A stretch of 64,000 nucleotides of DNA. Source: Lysinibacillus louembei (GTDB taxonomy: Bacteria > Bacillota > Bacilli > Bacillales_A > Planococcaceae). The notes under the pieces are model-generated. The model was given only the letters and a program-made list of their open reading frames with translations, did not search any database and was not told the DNA's origin. A program made the position numbers and the translations under genes. This document shows positions 29,650-38,165 of this stretch, one piece after another (within the stretch, counting starts at the first letter, position 1; every line of letters starts with the position of its first letter). The stretch is from NCBI RefSeq assembly GCF_033880585.1, contig NZ_CP137624.1, positions 3,755,501 through 3,819,500 on the forward strand. Reading direction: 5' to 3'.

Positions 29650-30314
29650 TGCTTATCATACTCCTTTTCTTTCCATTGCTCTAGTCCATTACTACGTTCT
29701 TTTTTTATTTCTGATAGTTTGCTATCAAATATATTGCTAAAGCTTTGTGCTTGTTGCTCCGTTTTTTGCTTTTGTTCCGATTTCCCTTTAAACAACTCTA
29801 CAATATAAGGCACTGTTGATATCGCTGTTTGTTTCTCATCATAGTGAGATAAAATTTGTTCAATCTCTTCTTCATCTGACACCTCTTTTAAGAGTTGCAC
29901 ATTTTCACCAACACCAACCATATAAAGGCGGTTGCCAACTTGAAGAATTTGAACAGATTTTTGTGCACCAACAGATATTCCACCAACATTCCGCACAACA
30001 CTATTTTGTTGATATTTGACATTGCGCTTATTTAAAAATTTGAGCACAGCTATGAGTAGAGCTAATACGAAAATAAAGGCTAAAAATACTTTAATAAACC
30101 CCCATAAACTGAAAGATTCAGATGCCGGAGCAATTTCATTCGTATCGGCATCTGTTTCAGTATTATTTATATCCTTCTTCTCATCATTTATAGATGGGTA
30201 GTTGTCTTTAACAAATCCCTCTACAGCTGCATGTGCTTCAATCGGTATAAAAACGGCAATCAATACAAGCAGCATCACAAAAAAATACGCATGTAATGAT
30301 TTGTTTTTTAGCAT
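29646..30314 (-). CDS. fliO: Flagellar export assembly protein FliO/FliZ
   Basis: Aids FliP ring formation. The 222 residues start with a signal-like hydrophobic segment (AYFFVMLLVLIAVFIPIEAHA). An acidic periplasmic-side stretch follows, then a second membrane helix (GFIKVFLAFIFVLALLIAVLKFL) and a cytoplasmic FliO domain (GGISVGAQKSVQILQVGNRL, MVGVGENVQLL). The signal peptide plus single helix is the layout of the Bacillus protein named FliZ. It lies between cheY and fliP, as expected. Confidence 0.92.
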   Translation of the reverse strand: MLKNKSLHAYFFVMLLVLIAVFIPIEAHAAVEGFVKDNYPSINDEKKDINNTETDADTNEIAPASESFSLWGFIKVFLAFIFVLALLIAVLKFLNKRNVKYQQNSVVRNVGGISVGAQKSVQILQVGNRLYMVGVGENVQLLKEVSDEEEIEQILSHYDEKQTAISTVPYIVELFKGKSEQKQKTEQQAQSFSNIFDSKLSEIKKERSNGLEQWKEKEYDKQ

Positions 30315-30318
30315 TCTA

Positions 30319-30681
30319 TCAACCTAAAGCTTTTTGGATTGCTTCAATTACACGGTCAGCTTGGAATGGCTTTACGATGAAATCTTTCGCACCAGCTTGA
30401 ATTGCATCAATTACCATTGCTTGTTGTCCCATTGCAGAGCACATAATAATAATAGCATTTGGGTGTGTTCCTTTAATTGCTTTTAGTGCCGCAATACCGT
30501 CCATTTCAGGCATTGTAATATCCATTGTTACTAAATCTGGACGTAATTCATTGTATTTCTCTACCGCTTGCGCACCATCCGCTGCTTCTCCTACTACTTC
30601 ATAACCATTTTTCGTTAAAATATCTTTAATCATCATACGCATGAAAGCAGCATCATCAACAATTAAAATCTTTTTAGACAT
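30319..30681 (-). CDS. cheY: Chemotaxis response regulator CheY
   Basis: Diffusible regulator that binds the flagellar switch when phosphorylated. The 120-residue single receiver domain has KKILIVDDAAFMR (acidic pocket), phosphorylated Asp in TMDITMPEMDG near residue 54, Ser in IMCSAMGQ and Lys in FIVKPFQ. I start at ATG 30681, with GGAGG 8 nt upstream. A TTG 15 bases earlier lies inside that site. It lies between fliY and fliO, as in B. subtilis. Confidence 0.97.
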   Translation of the reverse strand: MSKKILIVDDAAFMRMMIKDILTKNGYEVVGEAADGAQAVEKYNELRPDLVTMDITMPEMDGIAALKAIKGTHPNAIIIMCSAMGQQAMVIDAIQAGAKDFIVKPFQADRVIEAIQKALG

Positions 30682-30702
30682 AATTAATTCCTCCAATTTA
30701 AA

Positions 30703-31941
30703 CTATCGTAAGTTATTCAAGCGATCTGCTTGACTTAAAATATCTGTAATACGAACACCGAAATTCTCATCAATAACAACAACTTCACCTTTCGCAATTA
30801 AGCGACTATTTACTAAAATATCAACAGGTTCACCTGCTAATTTATCTAGCTCAATAATAGAACCACTTGAAAGCTCCAAGATCTCCTTAACGGAACGCTT
30901 CGTTCTTCCAAGCTCCACTGTTACTTGTAACGGAATGTCTAACAGCATATTTAAATTATGCGCCTCTTGCTGTGATAAATTTGCTTGCTCAAAGCTTGCA
31001 AATTGTGCTGGCTGTACATTTACCGGTGGCATTTGGTAAGCAGGTTGTTGATACATTGGCTGCTGCTGTTGTACCGGCTGCTCATACATAGGTTGCTGTT
31101 GCATCGGTTGCTGTTGCATCGGCTGCTGTTGTTGTACTGGTTGTTGCTGTACTGGTTGTTGTTGCTGTGCTGGTGTAGAAGCAGATGGTGGTGTGGACTG
31201 AGCTACAGCTTCCACTGCTGTCGATGCTTCTTCATCAGTTTCCCCCATTAATGACTTTACTATTTTCTTACTAAAATTTAAAGGCAATAATTGCATAATG
31301 TTTGAATCAATTAATTCACCAATGCGTAATCTAAAGGATACACGCACTAATAAATCATCATCAGGCAAATTATCCTTTCCTTCATTTTGAGAGATATTCA
31401 TTAAATCAATTGTTGGTGGTGAAATATCTACTTTTTGATTAAAGATTGTTGACATGGATGTTGCCGCTGAGCCCATCATTTGATTCATCGCTTCTTGCAC
31501 AGCACTTAATTGAATTTCACCAAGCTCTGGCTTCGGATTTAATCCATCGCCACCGAGCATCAAATCTGCAATAATTGCTGCATCTGATTGCTTAATAACA
31601 AGTAAGTTCATTCCGATTAGACCAATTGTATACTCTACTTGTATCGCTACATAAGGATGAGGAAATTCCTCCTCTAAACGGTTGCGATTAATCATTGAAA
31701 TGCTAGGTGTTGTAATATCTACTTTTTGACCAAGCAATGCAGATAATGCAGTGGCTGAGCTCCCAAACGAAATATTTCCAATCTCACCTAAAGCATCCTG
31801 CTCTATCGGACTAAGATAATCCTCTATTTTAACTTCCTCTGATGCTGCAATGGCATCTTCTGATGTCTCGCTTTTATTTTCTAAAGTTTCACCTCTTAAC
31901 AAGGCTTCAATCTCTTCTTGGGAGAGCATTTCATCACTCAT
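30703..31941 (-). CDS. fliY: Flagellar switch phosphatase FliY
   Basis: C-ring component that combines CheY-P phosphatase and FliN functions. In 412 residues an N-terminal SQEEIEALLRG (CheY-P binding segment like FliM) is followed by the CheC-type domain, with both active helices EIGNISFGSSATAL and EAMNQMMGSAATSM (Glu and Asn kept in each). Then comes a Gln/Pro-rich linker (about 258–305) and a C-terminal FliN/SpoA domain (LDIPLQVTVELGRTKRSVKEIL). The linker is unusually repetitive. The gene overlaps fliM by 8 bp. Confidence 0.96.
   Translation of the reverse strand: MSDEMLSQEEIEALLRGETLENKSETSEDAIAASEEVKIEDYLSPIEQDALGEIGNISFGSSATALSALLGQKVDITTPSISMINRNRLEEEFPHPYVAIQVEYTIGLIGMNLLVIKQSDAAIIADLMLGGDGLNPKPELGEIQLSAVQEAMNQMMGSAATSMSTIFNQKVDISPPTIDLMNISQNEGKDNLPDDDLLVRVSFRLRIGELIDSNIMQLLPLNFSKKIVKSLMGETDEEASTAVEAVAQSTPPSASTPAQQQQPVQQQPVQQQQPMQQQPMQQQPMYEQPVQQQQPMYQQPAYQMPPVNVQPAQFASFEQANLSQQEAHNLNMLLDIPLQVTVELGRTKRSVKEILELSSGSIIELDKLAGEPVDILVNSRLIAKGEVVVIDENFGVRITDILSQADRLNNLR
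31042..31172. repeat. Short tandem coding repeats in the fliY linker
   Basis: Repeated 12–18-bp units rich in GTT/CTG triplets encode runs such as QQQQP, QQPM and QQPV between the phosphatase and FliN domains. The units are near-identical and direct, which makes the tract prone to length change by slippage. Confidence 0.7.
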
Positions 31942-32929
31942 CTTCGTCTCCTCCTTCCACAGGATCTATAATTTGAGCAGCCATCTTTTTCCCTAATTTA
32001 CCAGGCTGTATCGTGAATTTCGGTATATCGCCGACCTTCAACATGAGAGGCTCATCAATTTTTTGTTCTAATGGTATAACATCCCCTAGCTGCATCGTTA
32101 AGAAATCCTCAACTGAAATCGTTGTGTTCCCAAGCTCCGCTATAACCGGTAATGTCGATTGCTTCACACGAGTTTGTATGAAATTTGTTTGTTCAGGCGA
32201 ATTTTGCTTCGTATTTGCTTGCATCCAATAGCGTACTGATAAATTAGGTACGATTGGTTCAAGCACAACGTGAGGTAAACAAATATTAATCATCCCGGTC
32301 GTTTCACCAATTACAGTATTTAATGAAATAACAACAACCGTCTCATTTGGTGAGATCATTTGTAAAAATTGCGGGTTTACCTCTAATTCAACAAGCATTG
32401 GATCAATTTCTACAATGCTTTCCCATGCCTCACGCAAATTGTCAAATGAGCGCTCAAATAGGTTTGTCATAATTTTCGTTTCAATTTCAGTTAAGTTATC
32501 TACATTACTATGGCTTGAACCTGCTCCCCCCATTAAACGGTCTAACATCGAATAGGCGATGTTTGGATTAATCTCCATTAAAATATTACCATCTAATGGC
32601 GGTACTTCAAATACATTTATTAATGTCATATTCGGTATTGAACGAATAAACTCCTCAAAAGGTATTTGGTCAACAGATACAACTGTGATTTGAACATAGG
32701 TTCTTAGCTGTGCAGAAAACGATGTCGTTAATAATCTAGCAAAGTTTTCATGTATTCGGGTCAAACTTCGGATTTGATCTTTTGAAAAACGAAGTGCACG
32801 TTTAAAATCATAAACTTTTACTTTTTTCGTTTCATCTTCCTTTTTCATATCATCCGCTGACATTTCACCTGTTGATATCGCCGATAACAGCGCATCAATC
32901 TCTGATTGGGATAATACATCTCCTGCCAT
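31934..32929 (-). CDS. fliM: Flagellar motor switch protein FliM
   Basis: C-ring protein that binds CheY-P. In 331 residues, the N-terminal LSQSEIDALLSAIS is the CheY-P docking peptide. A CheC-like middle domain contains MLDRLMGGAGSS, and the C-terminal SpoA domain (LPVIAELGNTTISVEDFLTMQLGDVIPL) contacts FliY. Start ATG 32929 has GGAGGTGG upstream. Confidence 0.97.
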   Translation of the reverse strand: MAGDVLSQSEIDALLSAISTGEMSADDMKKEDETKKVKVYDFKRALRFSKDQIRSLTRIHENFARLLTTSFSAQLRTYVQITVVSVDQIPFEEFIRSIPNMTLINVFEVPPLDGNILMEINPNIAYSMLDRLMGGAGSSHSNVDNLTEIETKIMTNLFERSFDNLREAWESIVEIDPMLVELEVNPQFLQMISPNETVVVISLNTVIGETTGMINICLPHVVLEPIVPNLSVRYWMQANTKQNSPEQTNFIQTRVKQSTLPVIAELGNTTISVEDFLTMQLGDVIPLEQKIDEPLMLKVGDIPKFTIQPGKLGKKMAAQIIDPVEGGDEDE

Positions 32930-32964
32930 TTGCCCACCTCCATTTCAAAAGATGTTTCTTTAAT

Positions 32965-33393
32965 TTATTGGCTGATGTAGGCAGTTAGATAAACTTTCGT
33001 AACCTCACCATCTTGCATCAATTCATTAACTTTAGTCTTCAATATGTTGCCAAATGCTTCTTTTCCTTGCGAGCCTTCTAAATCTTTTAGCTCCATATCA
33101 GATAATTCTTGAATCGCAATATTGTTTACTTGGAATAAACGCTTCTCTAATTCGGCAGCTGCTTCTTTACTATCTGTTGTAAGCTTCATTTGCATGATAA
33201 CAACGTGCTTATCCTTTAAATTGGTTCTAATTTCTGGTACGTCAATAGATGCTTCCACAATTTCATCAATTGTCGGTCCCTTTTCTACAGAGTCTTTATT
33301 TGCATTCATATAAACAACAAATAATATTGCTCCTACCAAAATAATCGCTACTAAAATAATAATCATAATCATCAACAGCTTATTACTCTTCAT
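32965..33393 (-). CDS. fliL: Flagellar basal body-associated protein FliL
   Basis: Inner-membrane protein that supports stator function. The 142 residues have a membrane helix at about 6–29 ([20 protein letters not shown]) and an outside domain ending [10 protein letters not shown]. Start at ATG 33393 with GCGAGG 8 nt upstream. The longer frame begins at a GTG that overlaps this site. It overlaps the flbD 3' end. Confidence 0.95.
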   Translation of the reverse strand: MKSNKLLMIMIIILVAIILVGAILFVVYMNANKDSVEKGPTIDEIVEASIDVPEIRTNLKDKHVVIMQMKLTTDSKEAAAELEKRLFQVNNIAIQELSDMELKDLEGSQGKEAFGNILKTKVNELMQDGEVTKVYLTAYISQ

Positions 33394-33604
33394 CTTCTTC
33401 ACCTCGCAGATGCGGATTGGATAATATTTGTATATGTTGATAAAAGGCTTTCACCTTTTGTCGCACTTGCTCTTCATTCTCTAAAACAATTAATTTACTA
33501 CCAGTTGTTAAGGTAATCGTCGTATCTGGAAAAGATTCGACGGTTTCTATGTATAATGCATTTAATGTGAATCGTTTACCATTTAAACGAGTAAGTTCAA
33601 TCAT
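33383..33604 (-). CDS. swrD: FlbD/SwrD family flagellar protein
   Basis: Small protein that in B. subtilis (YlzI/SwrD) raises flagellar motor power. The 73 residues start [15 protein letters not shown] and continue with the typical beta-rich [23 protein letters not shown]. The ATG at 33604 lacks an adjacent Shine-Dalgarno. AAGGGAGG lies on the far side of a GC-rich hairpin (see 33605–33648). A longer frame from a TTG at 33622 would start inside the hairpin loop with no suitable SD. The family length supports ATG 33604. Confidence 0.92.
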   Translation of the reverse strand: MIELTRLNGKRFTLNALYIETVESFPDTTITLTTGSKLIVLENEEQVRQKVKAFYQHIQILSNPHLRGEEDEE

Positions 33605-33648
33605 TGAATTAGGGCCGGACAAACGAAGTGCCGGCCCGACCCTCCCTT
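33605..33648 (-). promoter_or_regulatory. Hairpin separating the Shine-Dalgarno from the flbD/swrD start
   Basis: Order on the minus strand: AAGGGAGG (33641–33648), GTC, stem GGGCCGG (33631–33637), loop, stem CCGGCCC (33612–33618), about 7 nt, then ATG at 33604. Linear spacing of SD to ATG is about 36 nt, but with the stem folded it is about 10 nt. This could make swrD translation depend on the hairpin. It has no U run and so is not a plain terminator. Confidence 0.6.
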
Positions 33649-33701
33649 ACAATGAATTCCCCCTACTACTTTTAGAAGTAGGTGATTATAAATAAATCAA
33701 A

Positions 33702-34685
33702 TTAACGCTTCAAGTTTACTAGCTCTTGTAAAATCTCATCCGATGTCGTAATAATACGCGTATTCGCTTGGAAACCACGCTGTGCGACAATCATCTCTGT
33801 AAATTCTTCAGATAAGTCAACATTGGACATTTCTAAACCACCTGATACTGTTTTACCAATACCAAAGCTAGACCCGGCGCCAAACTGTGTTTCACCAGAG
33901 TTAGCTGACACTTGGAAATAGTTATTTCCCATCTTCGTTAATCCTTCAGCATTTGGAAATTTGGCAACCATTATTTGTCCAGCGAATGTTAAAATACCAT
34001 CAGCACTTACATATGTTACTGTACCATCTTCCCCAATTGAAATTTCCTGTGCATCTGTAGGGATTAAAATACGTCCACCTGCAACATCTTCTCTTTGCAA
34101 TGCATCTTCAGCCCATTTTAATTCGGAAATTTCAACTGCATCATCACCTTGTAAAGGAGAATGTGTAATAATTGCACCATCTGGATTTACCATTCCATCT
34201 GTAATACCATCTGGCAAATCGCCATCTTCTTGCATCCAACCAATTACATAATCGCCATTACTGTTTACAAGGAAACCCTCTCGGTCCATGTAGAAGTTAC
34301 CTGCACGAGTATATGCTGTACCTGTAAATCCTTCAATTAAAGTTTCATCTACATCATCCCCTGCTAGTTTACCAACTACAAAGAACCCTTCACCTTCCAT
34401 AGCTACATCAAGTACACGACCTGTATTTTGACGAGAACCCGTACCATGAATTGTATCGATTGTCGCCAGTGTTGAACCTAAACCTATTTGTTTTGCGTTC
34501 ACACCACCAGCGCCCATTGAAGGACCTGAAGCACCTGCTTGTGTTTGAGACATTAAATCTTTAAAAATAACACGACCTTTTTTAAAGCCATGTGTATTTA
34601 CGTTAGCGATGTTGTTACCGATAACATCCAATTTAGTTTGGAAGTTTCTTAAACCTGAAATACCCGAGTACATTGAACGTAACAT
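33702..34685 (-). CDS. flgE: Flagellar hook protein FlgE (FlgG-family)
   Basis: Forms the hook. The 327 residues have the rod/hook N-terminus MLRSMYSGISGLRNFQTKLDVIGNNIAN (starting at residue 1) and the C-terminal MSNVDLSEEFTEMIVAQRGFQANTRIITTSDEILQELVNLKR, which assemble as coiled coils. The middle is variable. I start at ATG 34685 with AAGGGAGA upstream. The longest frame adds 17 unrelated residues. Position after flgD and the TIGR02530-type gene fits the hook gene; B. subtilis once called it flgG. Confidence 0.95.
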   Translation of the reverse strand: MLRSMYSGISGLRNFQTKLDVIGNNIANVNTHGFKKGRVIFKDLMSQTQAGASGPSMGAGGVNAKQIGLGSTLATIDTIHGTGSRQNTGRVLDVAMEGEGFFVVGKLAGDDVDETLIEGFTGTAYTRAGNFYMDREGFLVNSNGDYVIGWMQEDGDLPDGITDGMVNPDGAIITHSPLQGDDAVEISELKWAEDALQREDVAGGRILIPTDAQEISIGEDGTVTYVSADGILTFAGQIMVAKFPNAEGLTKMGNNYFQVSANSGETQFGAGSSFGIGKTVSGGLEMSNVDLSEEFTEMIVAQRGFQANTRIITTSDEILQELVNLKR

Positions 34686-34757
34686 ATTGTTTTGTTCTCC
34701 CTTCGTCTTCTTAATTTCTCTACTTGCGGATGCCACTTCAATCGGTCAGTAGCATCG

Positions 34758-34784
34758 ATAGGCCTCCTTTTAGGTCCAGCCTAT
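34758..34784 (-). other. Hairpin at the end of the flagellar operon protein gene
   Basis: ATAGGC/GCCTAT outer stem with a CCT/AGG inner pairing. It includes the stop codon of the 34781–35155 gene and has no U run after it. It lies before the flgE leader. Confidence 0.35.
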
Positions 34785-35155
34785 AATATAATGGTGCCAT
34801 CAATATTCGTGAAAATTTGCTTTTTTGCTTCTAAACGATCCATTGCTGTAATTACTGTGGCATTTTTAGCATTGACTATTAATGCTGCTTGTTCCATCAA
34901 AACTAATGGTTGGCGAACACCTTTGTCATGTGCCTCAAGTACGCTATCTGTCACTTGTTGCCATTCTTCATCAGAAATCATAATATTTCTTTCTTGTAAA
35001 CGCTCTGTTGCATGTTTACTTATTTTTAAATGTTGCTTACCAACTGCGGCTTGCAATTGCTCGATAAAAGATGTCGATGTTGCTTGCTTAACTTGCTTTG
35101 TCGGCTGCAATGGTGGATGATATGGAATGCGCTGAATCGAATTCATCTGTTTCAT
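34781..35155 (-). CDS. Flagellar operon protein of the TIGR02530 type
   Basis: A 124-residue protein with the family's core SFIEQLQAAVGKQHLKISKHATERLQERNIMISDEEW, followed by VLEAHDKGVRQPLVLMEQAALIVNAKNATVITAMD. Proteins of this type sit between flgD and flgE in many Firmicutes flagellar operons. A hook-assembly or regulatory role is assumed but not known to me. SD AAGGTGG precedes ATG 35155. B. subtilis 168 has no gene here as far as I recall. Confidence 0.88.
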   Translation of the reverse strand: MKQMNSIQRIPYHPPLQPTKQVKQATSTSFIEQLQAAVGKQHLKISKHATERLQERNIMISDEEWQQVTDSVLEAHDKGVRQPLVLMEQAALIVNAKNATVITAMDRLEAKKQIFTNIDGTIIL

Positions 35156-35167
35156 CTACACACCACC

Positions 35168-35890
35168 TTATTTACCTTCATTTGTAGATTCTTCTTTATC
35201 TACTGACTCATCTTTTGATTCTTTCACTACTTCAAACTGATCTTTCGTTAATCGCGTCCCATTATTTAGCAAATAAACAATAGAGCCGTTTTTCATTGTA
35301 ATCGCTTCAATTAAAGCTTCAATTGCTTGCCCATCAACTTCATAGCGAACAGTTTGTCCAATTAATTTACTCGCCTCTGCAAATGGATTACCTGTACCAG
35401 ATAAAGAGCCATTTCCAGTAATCGAAGAAATATTCCCTGCTGAAATTGTTTTACCATCATCTAATATGAATTGTGGTTGACCATCAACAAATTTCAATTC
35501 AACAATCGTGCCAGCACCTTCAACAGCAATTGGCTTGCCCGTCTCATCTAATTTATCTGTTAACTCATGCCATTTTACCTCTTTACCAATAAAAGTAGTA
35601 TAGGACATTAATTGTGTTTGTTGTTGTGATTCCACAAGGACCTCTATGGCTTTTGTCATATTCTGCATCTGTTCCAAAGATGAAAATTGAGCCATTTGAG
35701 CTATAAACTCGCGGTCATTCATTGGATTTGTTGGATCTTGGTTTTGCAATTGGGTAATTAGCAGCTTTAAAAAGGCATCTTTCCCCAATGCACTATTTCC
35801 AGTTTCTCTGACAGGTGCTTTATAGCTTGAGTAATAAAGATCGTCTGTAACTTTACTTGAAGCGGTATTTGTAGTTGGCGTTGTCGTCAT
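35168..35890 (-). CDS. flgD: Flagellar hook capping protein FlgD
   Basis: Cap on which hook subunits assemble. The 240 residues carry the N-terminal signature (LGKDAFLKLLITQLQNQDPTNPMNDREFIAQMAQFSSLEQMQNM, at about 34–77) and a middle beta domain with the FIGKEV start. The C-terminal Ser/Glu-rich tail is charged. Start ATG has GAGGAGGTG upstream; fliK ends 2 bp before it. Confidence 0.95.
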   Translation of the reverse strand: MTTTPTTNTASSKVTDDLYYSSYKAPVRETGNSALGKDAFLKLLITQLQNQDPTNPMNDREFIAQMAQFSSLEQMQNMTKAIEVLVESQQQTQLMSYTTFIGKEVKWHELTDKLDETGKPIAVEGAGTIVELKFVDGQPQFILDDGKTISAGNISSITGNGSLSGTGNPFAEASKLIGQTVRYEVDGQAIEALIEAITMKNGSIVYLLNNGTRLTKDQFEVVKESKDESVDKEESTNEGK

Positions 35891-35892
35891 TT

Positions 35893-37092
35893 TTACACCT
35901 CCTCATTTAAAAACTCACTAAATGACTTTTTATCATCATTTTCTTCATCTTTTTGAGCTTCTTGCTCCTGATTTTGCTGTTTAAAGAAGTTATTAAAGAA
36001 GCTTTGGTCACGCATATTACGTTCTGCATCTTGTAAAGCCTGTGATACATCAAGACGCTCTACTTGGATGTTTTGAGCAGCAAGCCCTGCTTTTAATTGC
36101 TGTAAGTTTGAATCAAGCAATTCTTTCCCTGCTGCAGTTGTTGCAAGTAATCGTGCTGTTAACATACCATCTTTTTGCATAATTTCGATACGGATAGAGC
36201 CCAAATTTTCTGGATAAAGCTTTAACATTAACTTCATAGTACCTTGTGTGCTAGACAGTTGACTACGATTAATTAAATTTTGTATTTCTTTTATCAATGC
36301 CTCTGATTGCGCTGGACGCTCAGCTGGTAACGTCACTGTTACAGTTTTTACAGCTGCTGATGATTGCTGTGATGTAATTGGTGCTGGCTGTGTCGCGTCT
36401 GTTTCCTGCTTATTTACTGGCACTTGCTGAAAGACTGCTGCTTTAGGTGCTTGTTGTTGCACTTGTACAGTTTGCTGAAGCTGTGTAGCAACTTGTTGGA
36501 ATGCTTCTTTTACTTGTATTAACTGAACTTCCTGTGTATAAACAGTGTCTGTTTTAGTAGCAATAACTTCAGCTAATTTTAGTACAGCGATTACTTTTTC
36601 AGCTTGCTGTGGTGGCACTTGATGCTCACCTTGCAATGCGCTCATAATTTGTGCTAGTAAATTTGGGGCTTGCTCAAATAGAGCCCAAATATCCTCAATT
36701 GGCATTTCTTCTCCAAGTAGCTGCTCAATAAGTGTTACAAGCTCCTCTTTGTCCATGCTTAAGGCTGCTGCTAAATCCTCGAGATTCATCATGTCTTCAA
36801 CAGCAATTGCATCACCTTCAACTTCAATAAATAACAATGCTGCATCATGAGGAATGCCCAGTATCTCCAATACTTCCTCTAACGAATCTGCTGAAACTAG
36901 CTCTCCTACTGCATTTAAATCTGTTGCAGCTGGGGCATTTTGCTGTGTCGCTGGTTGATTTGTTGTTGCTAAAATTTTGTTAAACACAGAGCCGAATTTT
37001 TCTTGACTTAGCTGTTCATTTTTAGCTGCTGGCACAGCCTGCTTTGGCACTTCCACTTTTGGTGCTAGTTGTTGCATCATTGCGATATTCAT
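35893..37092 (-). CDS. fliK: Flagellar hook-length control protein FliK
   Basis: Measures hook length and triggers the FlhB switch. The 399 residues have a long Gln-rich, low-complexity N-terminal ruler part and the conserved C-terminal Flg_hook domain (MKLMLKLYPENLGSIRIEIMQKDGMLTARLLA, then LQQLKAGLAAQNIQVERLDV). I start at ATG 37092 (MNIAMM) with AGGAGGTG. The extra six residues in the longest frame come from the SD region. Confidence 0.93.
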   Translation of the reverse strand: MNIAMMQQLAPKVEVPKQAVPAAKNEQLSQEKFGSVFNKILATTNQPATQQNAPAATDLNAVGELVSADSLEEVLEILGIPHDAALLFIEVEGDAIAVEDMMNLEDLAAALSMDKEELVTLIEQLLGEEMPIEDIWALFEQAPNLLAQIMSALQGEHQVPPQQAEKVIAVLKLAEVIATKTDTVYTQEVQLIQVKEAFQQVATQLQQTVQVQQQAPKAAVFQQVPVNKQETDATQPAPITSQQSSAAVKTVTVTLPAERPAQSEALIKEIQNLINRSQLSSTQGTMKLMLKLYPENLGSIRIEIMQKDGMLTARLLATTAAGKELLDSNLQQLKAGLAAQNIQVERLDVSQALQDAERNMRDQSFFNNFFKQQNQEQEAQKDEENDDKKSFSEFLNEEV

Positions 37093-37111
37093 TTTTTCAC
37101 CTCCTCTCAAA

Positions 37112-37714
37112 TTACTGTTGTGCTAGCAATTCTGTATAACGTGCCGCATCCGCTGGTGGCATTTTTGAAAAAATAGCTGAAAGAATGTCAGGCTTTAAAT
37201 TCGACATAATGCGAAGTGCCTCTTCATCATTCATTTCAATCAAAATAGGCGCTGCTACTTTTGCAGACATTTTCTCATAAGTAGATAAAATTTCTTGGAA
37301 ATCTTTTTTTATGTCTTCTTGTTCACGTTGTAGTTTCTGGATTTCAAATTGTAATTTCTCTTGCTCTATAAGTAATTCATTATTTGCTTCTTTTGAGGCA
37401 TCAATTTCAGCTTGTAATTGCTCAATCTTCGCTTCTTTTTCTTGAAGCTCCGCTTGTAATGTAACGATTCTTTCCCCTGTCATCGATGGGTTTTCTGAAG
37501 TTCCCTCTTCTTTTTTGTCAAGGAATGGGATTTTTTCTTTCATACTATCTGCAAATTGAAACACGTTTGTATTTGTAAAATAACTTACAATTAACACAAG
37601 TGTAACGATAAATAATAATGGGATAATAAACAGCATAAAGAATTTTTGAAAAAACCCCGGCTTCTTGTCATCAAGCTCTTCTGCATTTACATTTTCAACT
37701 TGTTTTTTCGCCAT
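37112..37714 (-). CDS. MotE/YlxF-like flagellar protein
   Basis: A 200-residue protein with one membrane helix near the N-terminus (FFMLFIIPLLFIVTLVLIVSYF), a long coiled coil (about 70–145) and a C-terminal MgtE-N-like segment. That segment contains EALRIMSNLKPDILSAIFSKMPPADAARYTELL. This fits the MotE/YlxF family found between fliJ and fliK in Firmicutes, thought to help export or stabilise the C-ring/stator. I start at ATG 37714 with AGGTGAT; the longer frame overlaps fliJ. Confidence 0.88.
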   Translation of the reverse strand: MAKKQVENVNAEELDDKKPGFFQKFFMLFIIPLLFIVTLVLIVSYFTNTNVFQFADSMKEKIPFLDKKEEGTSENPSMTGERIVTLQAELQEKEAKIEQLQAEIDASKEANNELLIEQEKLQFEIQKLQREQEDIKKDFQEILSTYEKMSAKVAAPILIEMNDEEALRIMSNLKPDILSAIFSKMPPADAARYTELLAQQ

Positions 37715-37718
37715 GACA

Positions 37719-38165
37719 TCACCTGATTTCTCTTTTGTTATATGCAAGCGATGATAGTTCATCTAATTGCTTTGCTTCAATGCGATTTTGCTCTTCTCTA
37801 AAGGCATCGAAGTCTTTTTCACGCATTTTTTCAAACTTGCGAACCTCTAAGTTTTTTTCCAACAGCTTTTGTTCATGCCAATTCATTTTCGAACGGGCTT
37901 GTACAACCTTTTGTTGAACATCTGCAATTGTCTTTTCCATACTATCTATGAAATTAGCATAATGACTAATTTCATCAATAGAAGCACCTATAGATAAGCG
38001 CTCTTGTTGGTAGACTAGTAAATCTTCTTTCTTTTTTAATAAGTCATAGAGCTTTGTAGCAATTTCCTCAAAAACACGTACAGACTCTTTATAAGCGATT
38101 TCAGATTCATTTTTCTCTTGCTCACGCACAACTAATATTTTTTCAAACCGATATGTGTATTGCAT
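37719..38165 (-). CDS. fliJ: Flagellar export chaperone/ATPase stalk FliJ
   Basis: Coiled-coil stalk of the FliI ATPase. The 148 residues form one long helical hairpin. The start YTYRFEKILVVREQEKNESEIAY and the C-terminal NRIEAKQLDELSSLAYN match the family layout. Its ATG shares one base with the fliI stop, so it is coupled. Confidence 0.9.
   Translation of the reverse strand: MQYTYRFEKILVVREQEKNESEIAYKESVRVFEEIATKLYDLLKKKEDLLVYQQERLSIGASIDEISHYANFIDSMEKTIADVQQKVVQARSKMNWHEQKLLEKNLEVRKFEKMREKDFDAFREEQNRIEAKQLDELSSLAYNKREIR

Noticed and set aside
30985-31251. Plus-strand frame rich in Leu/Trp/Tyr over the fliY linker
   Set aside because: The composition is simply the antisense of the Gln-rich repeat; it could be misread as a membrane protein.
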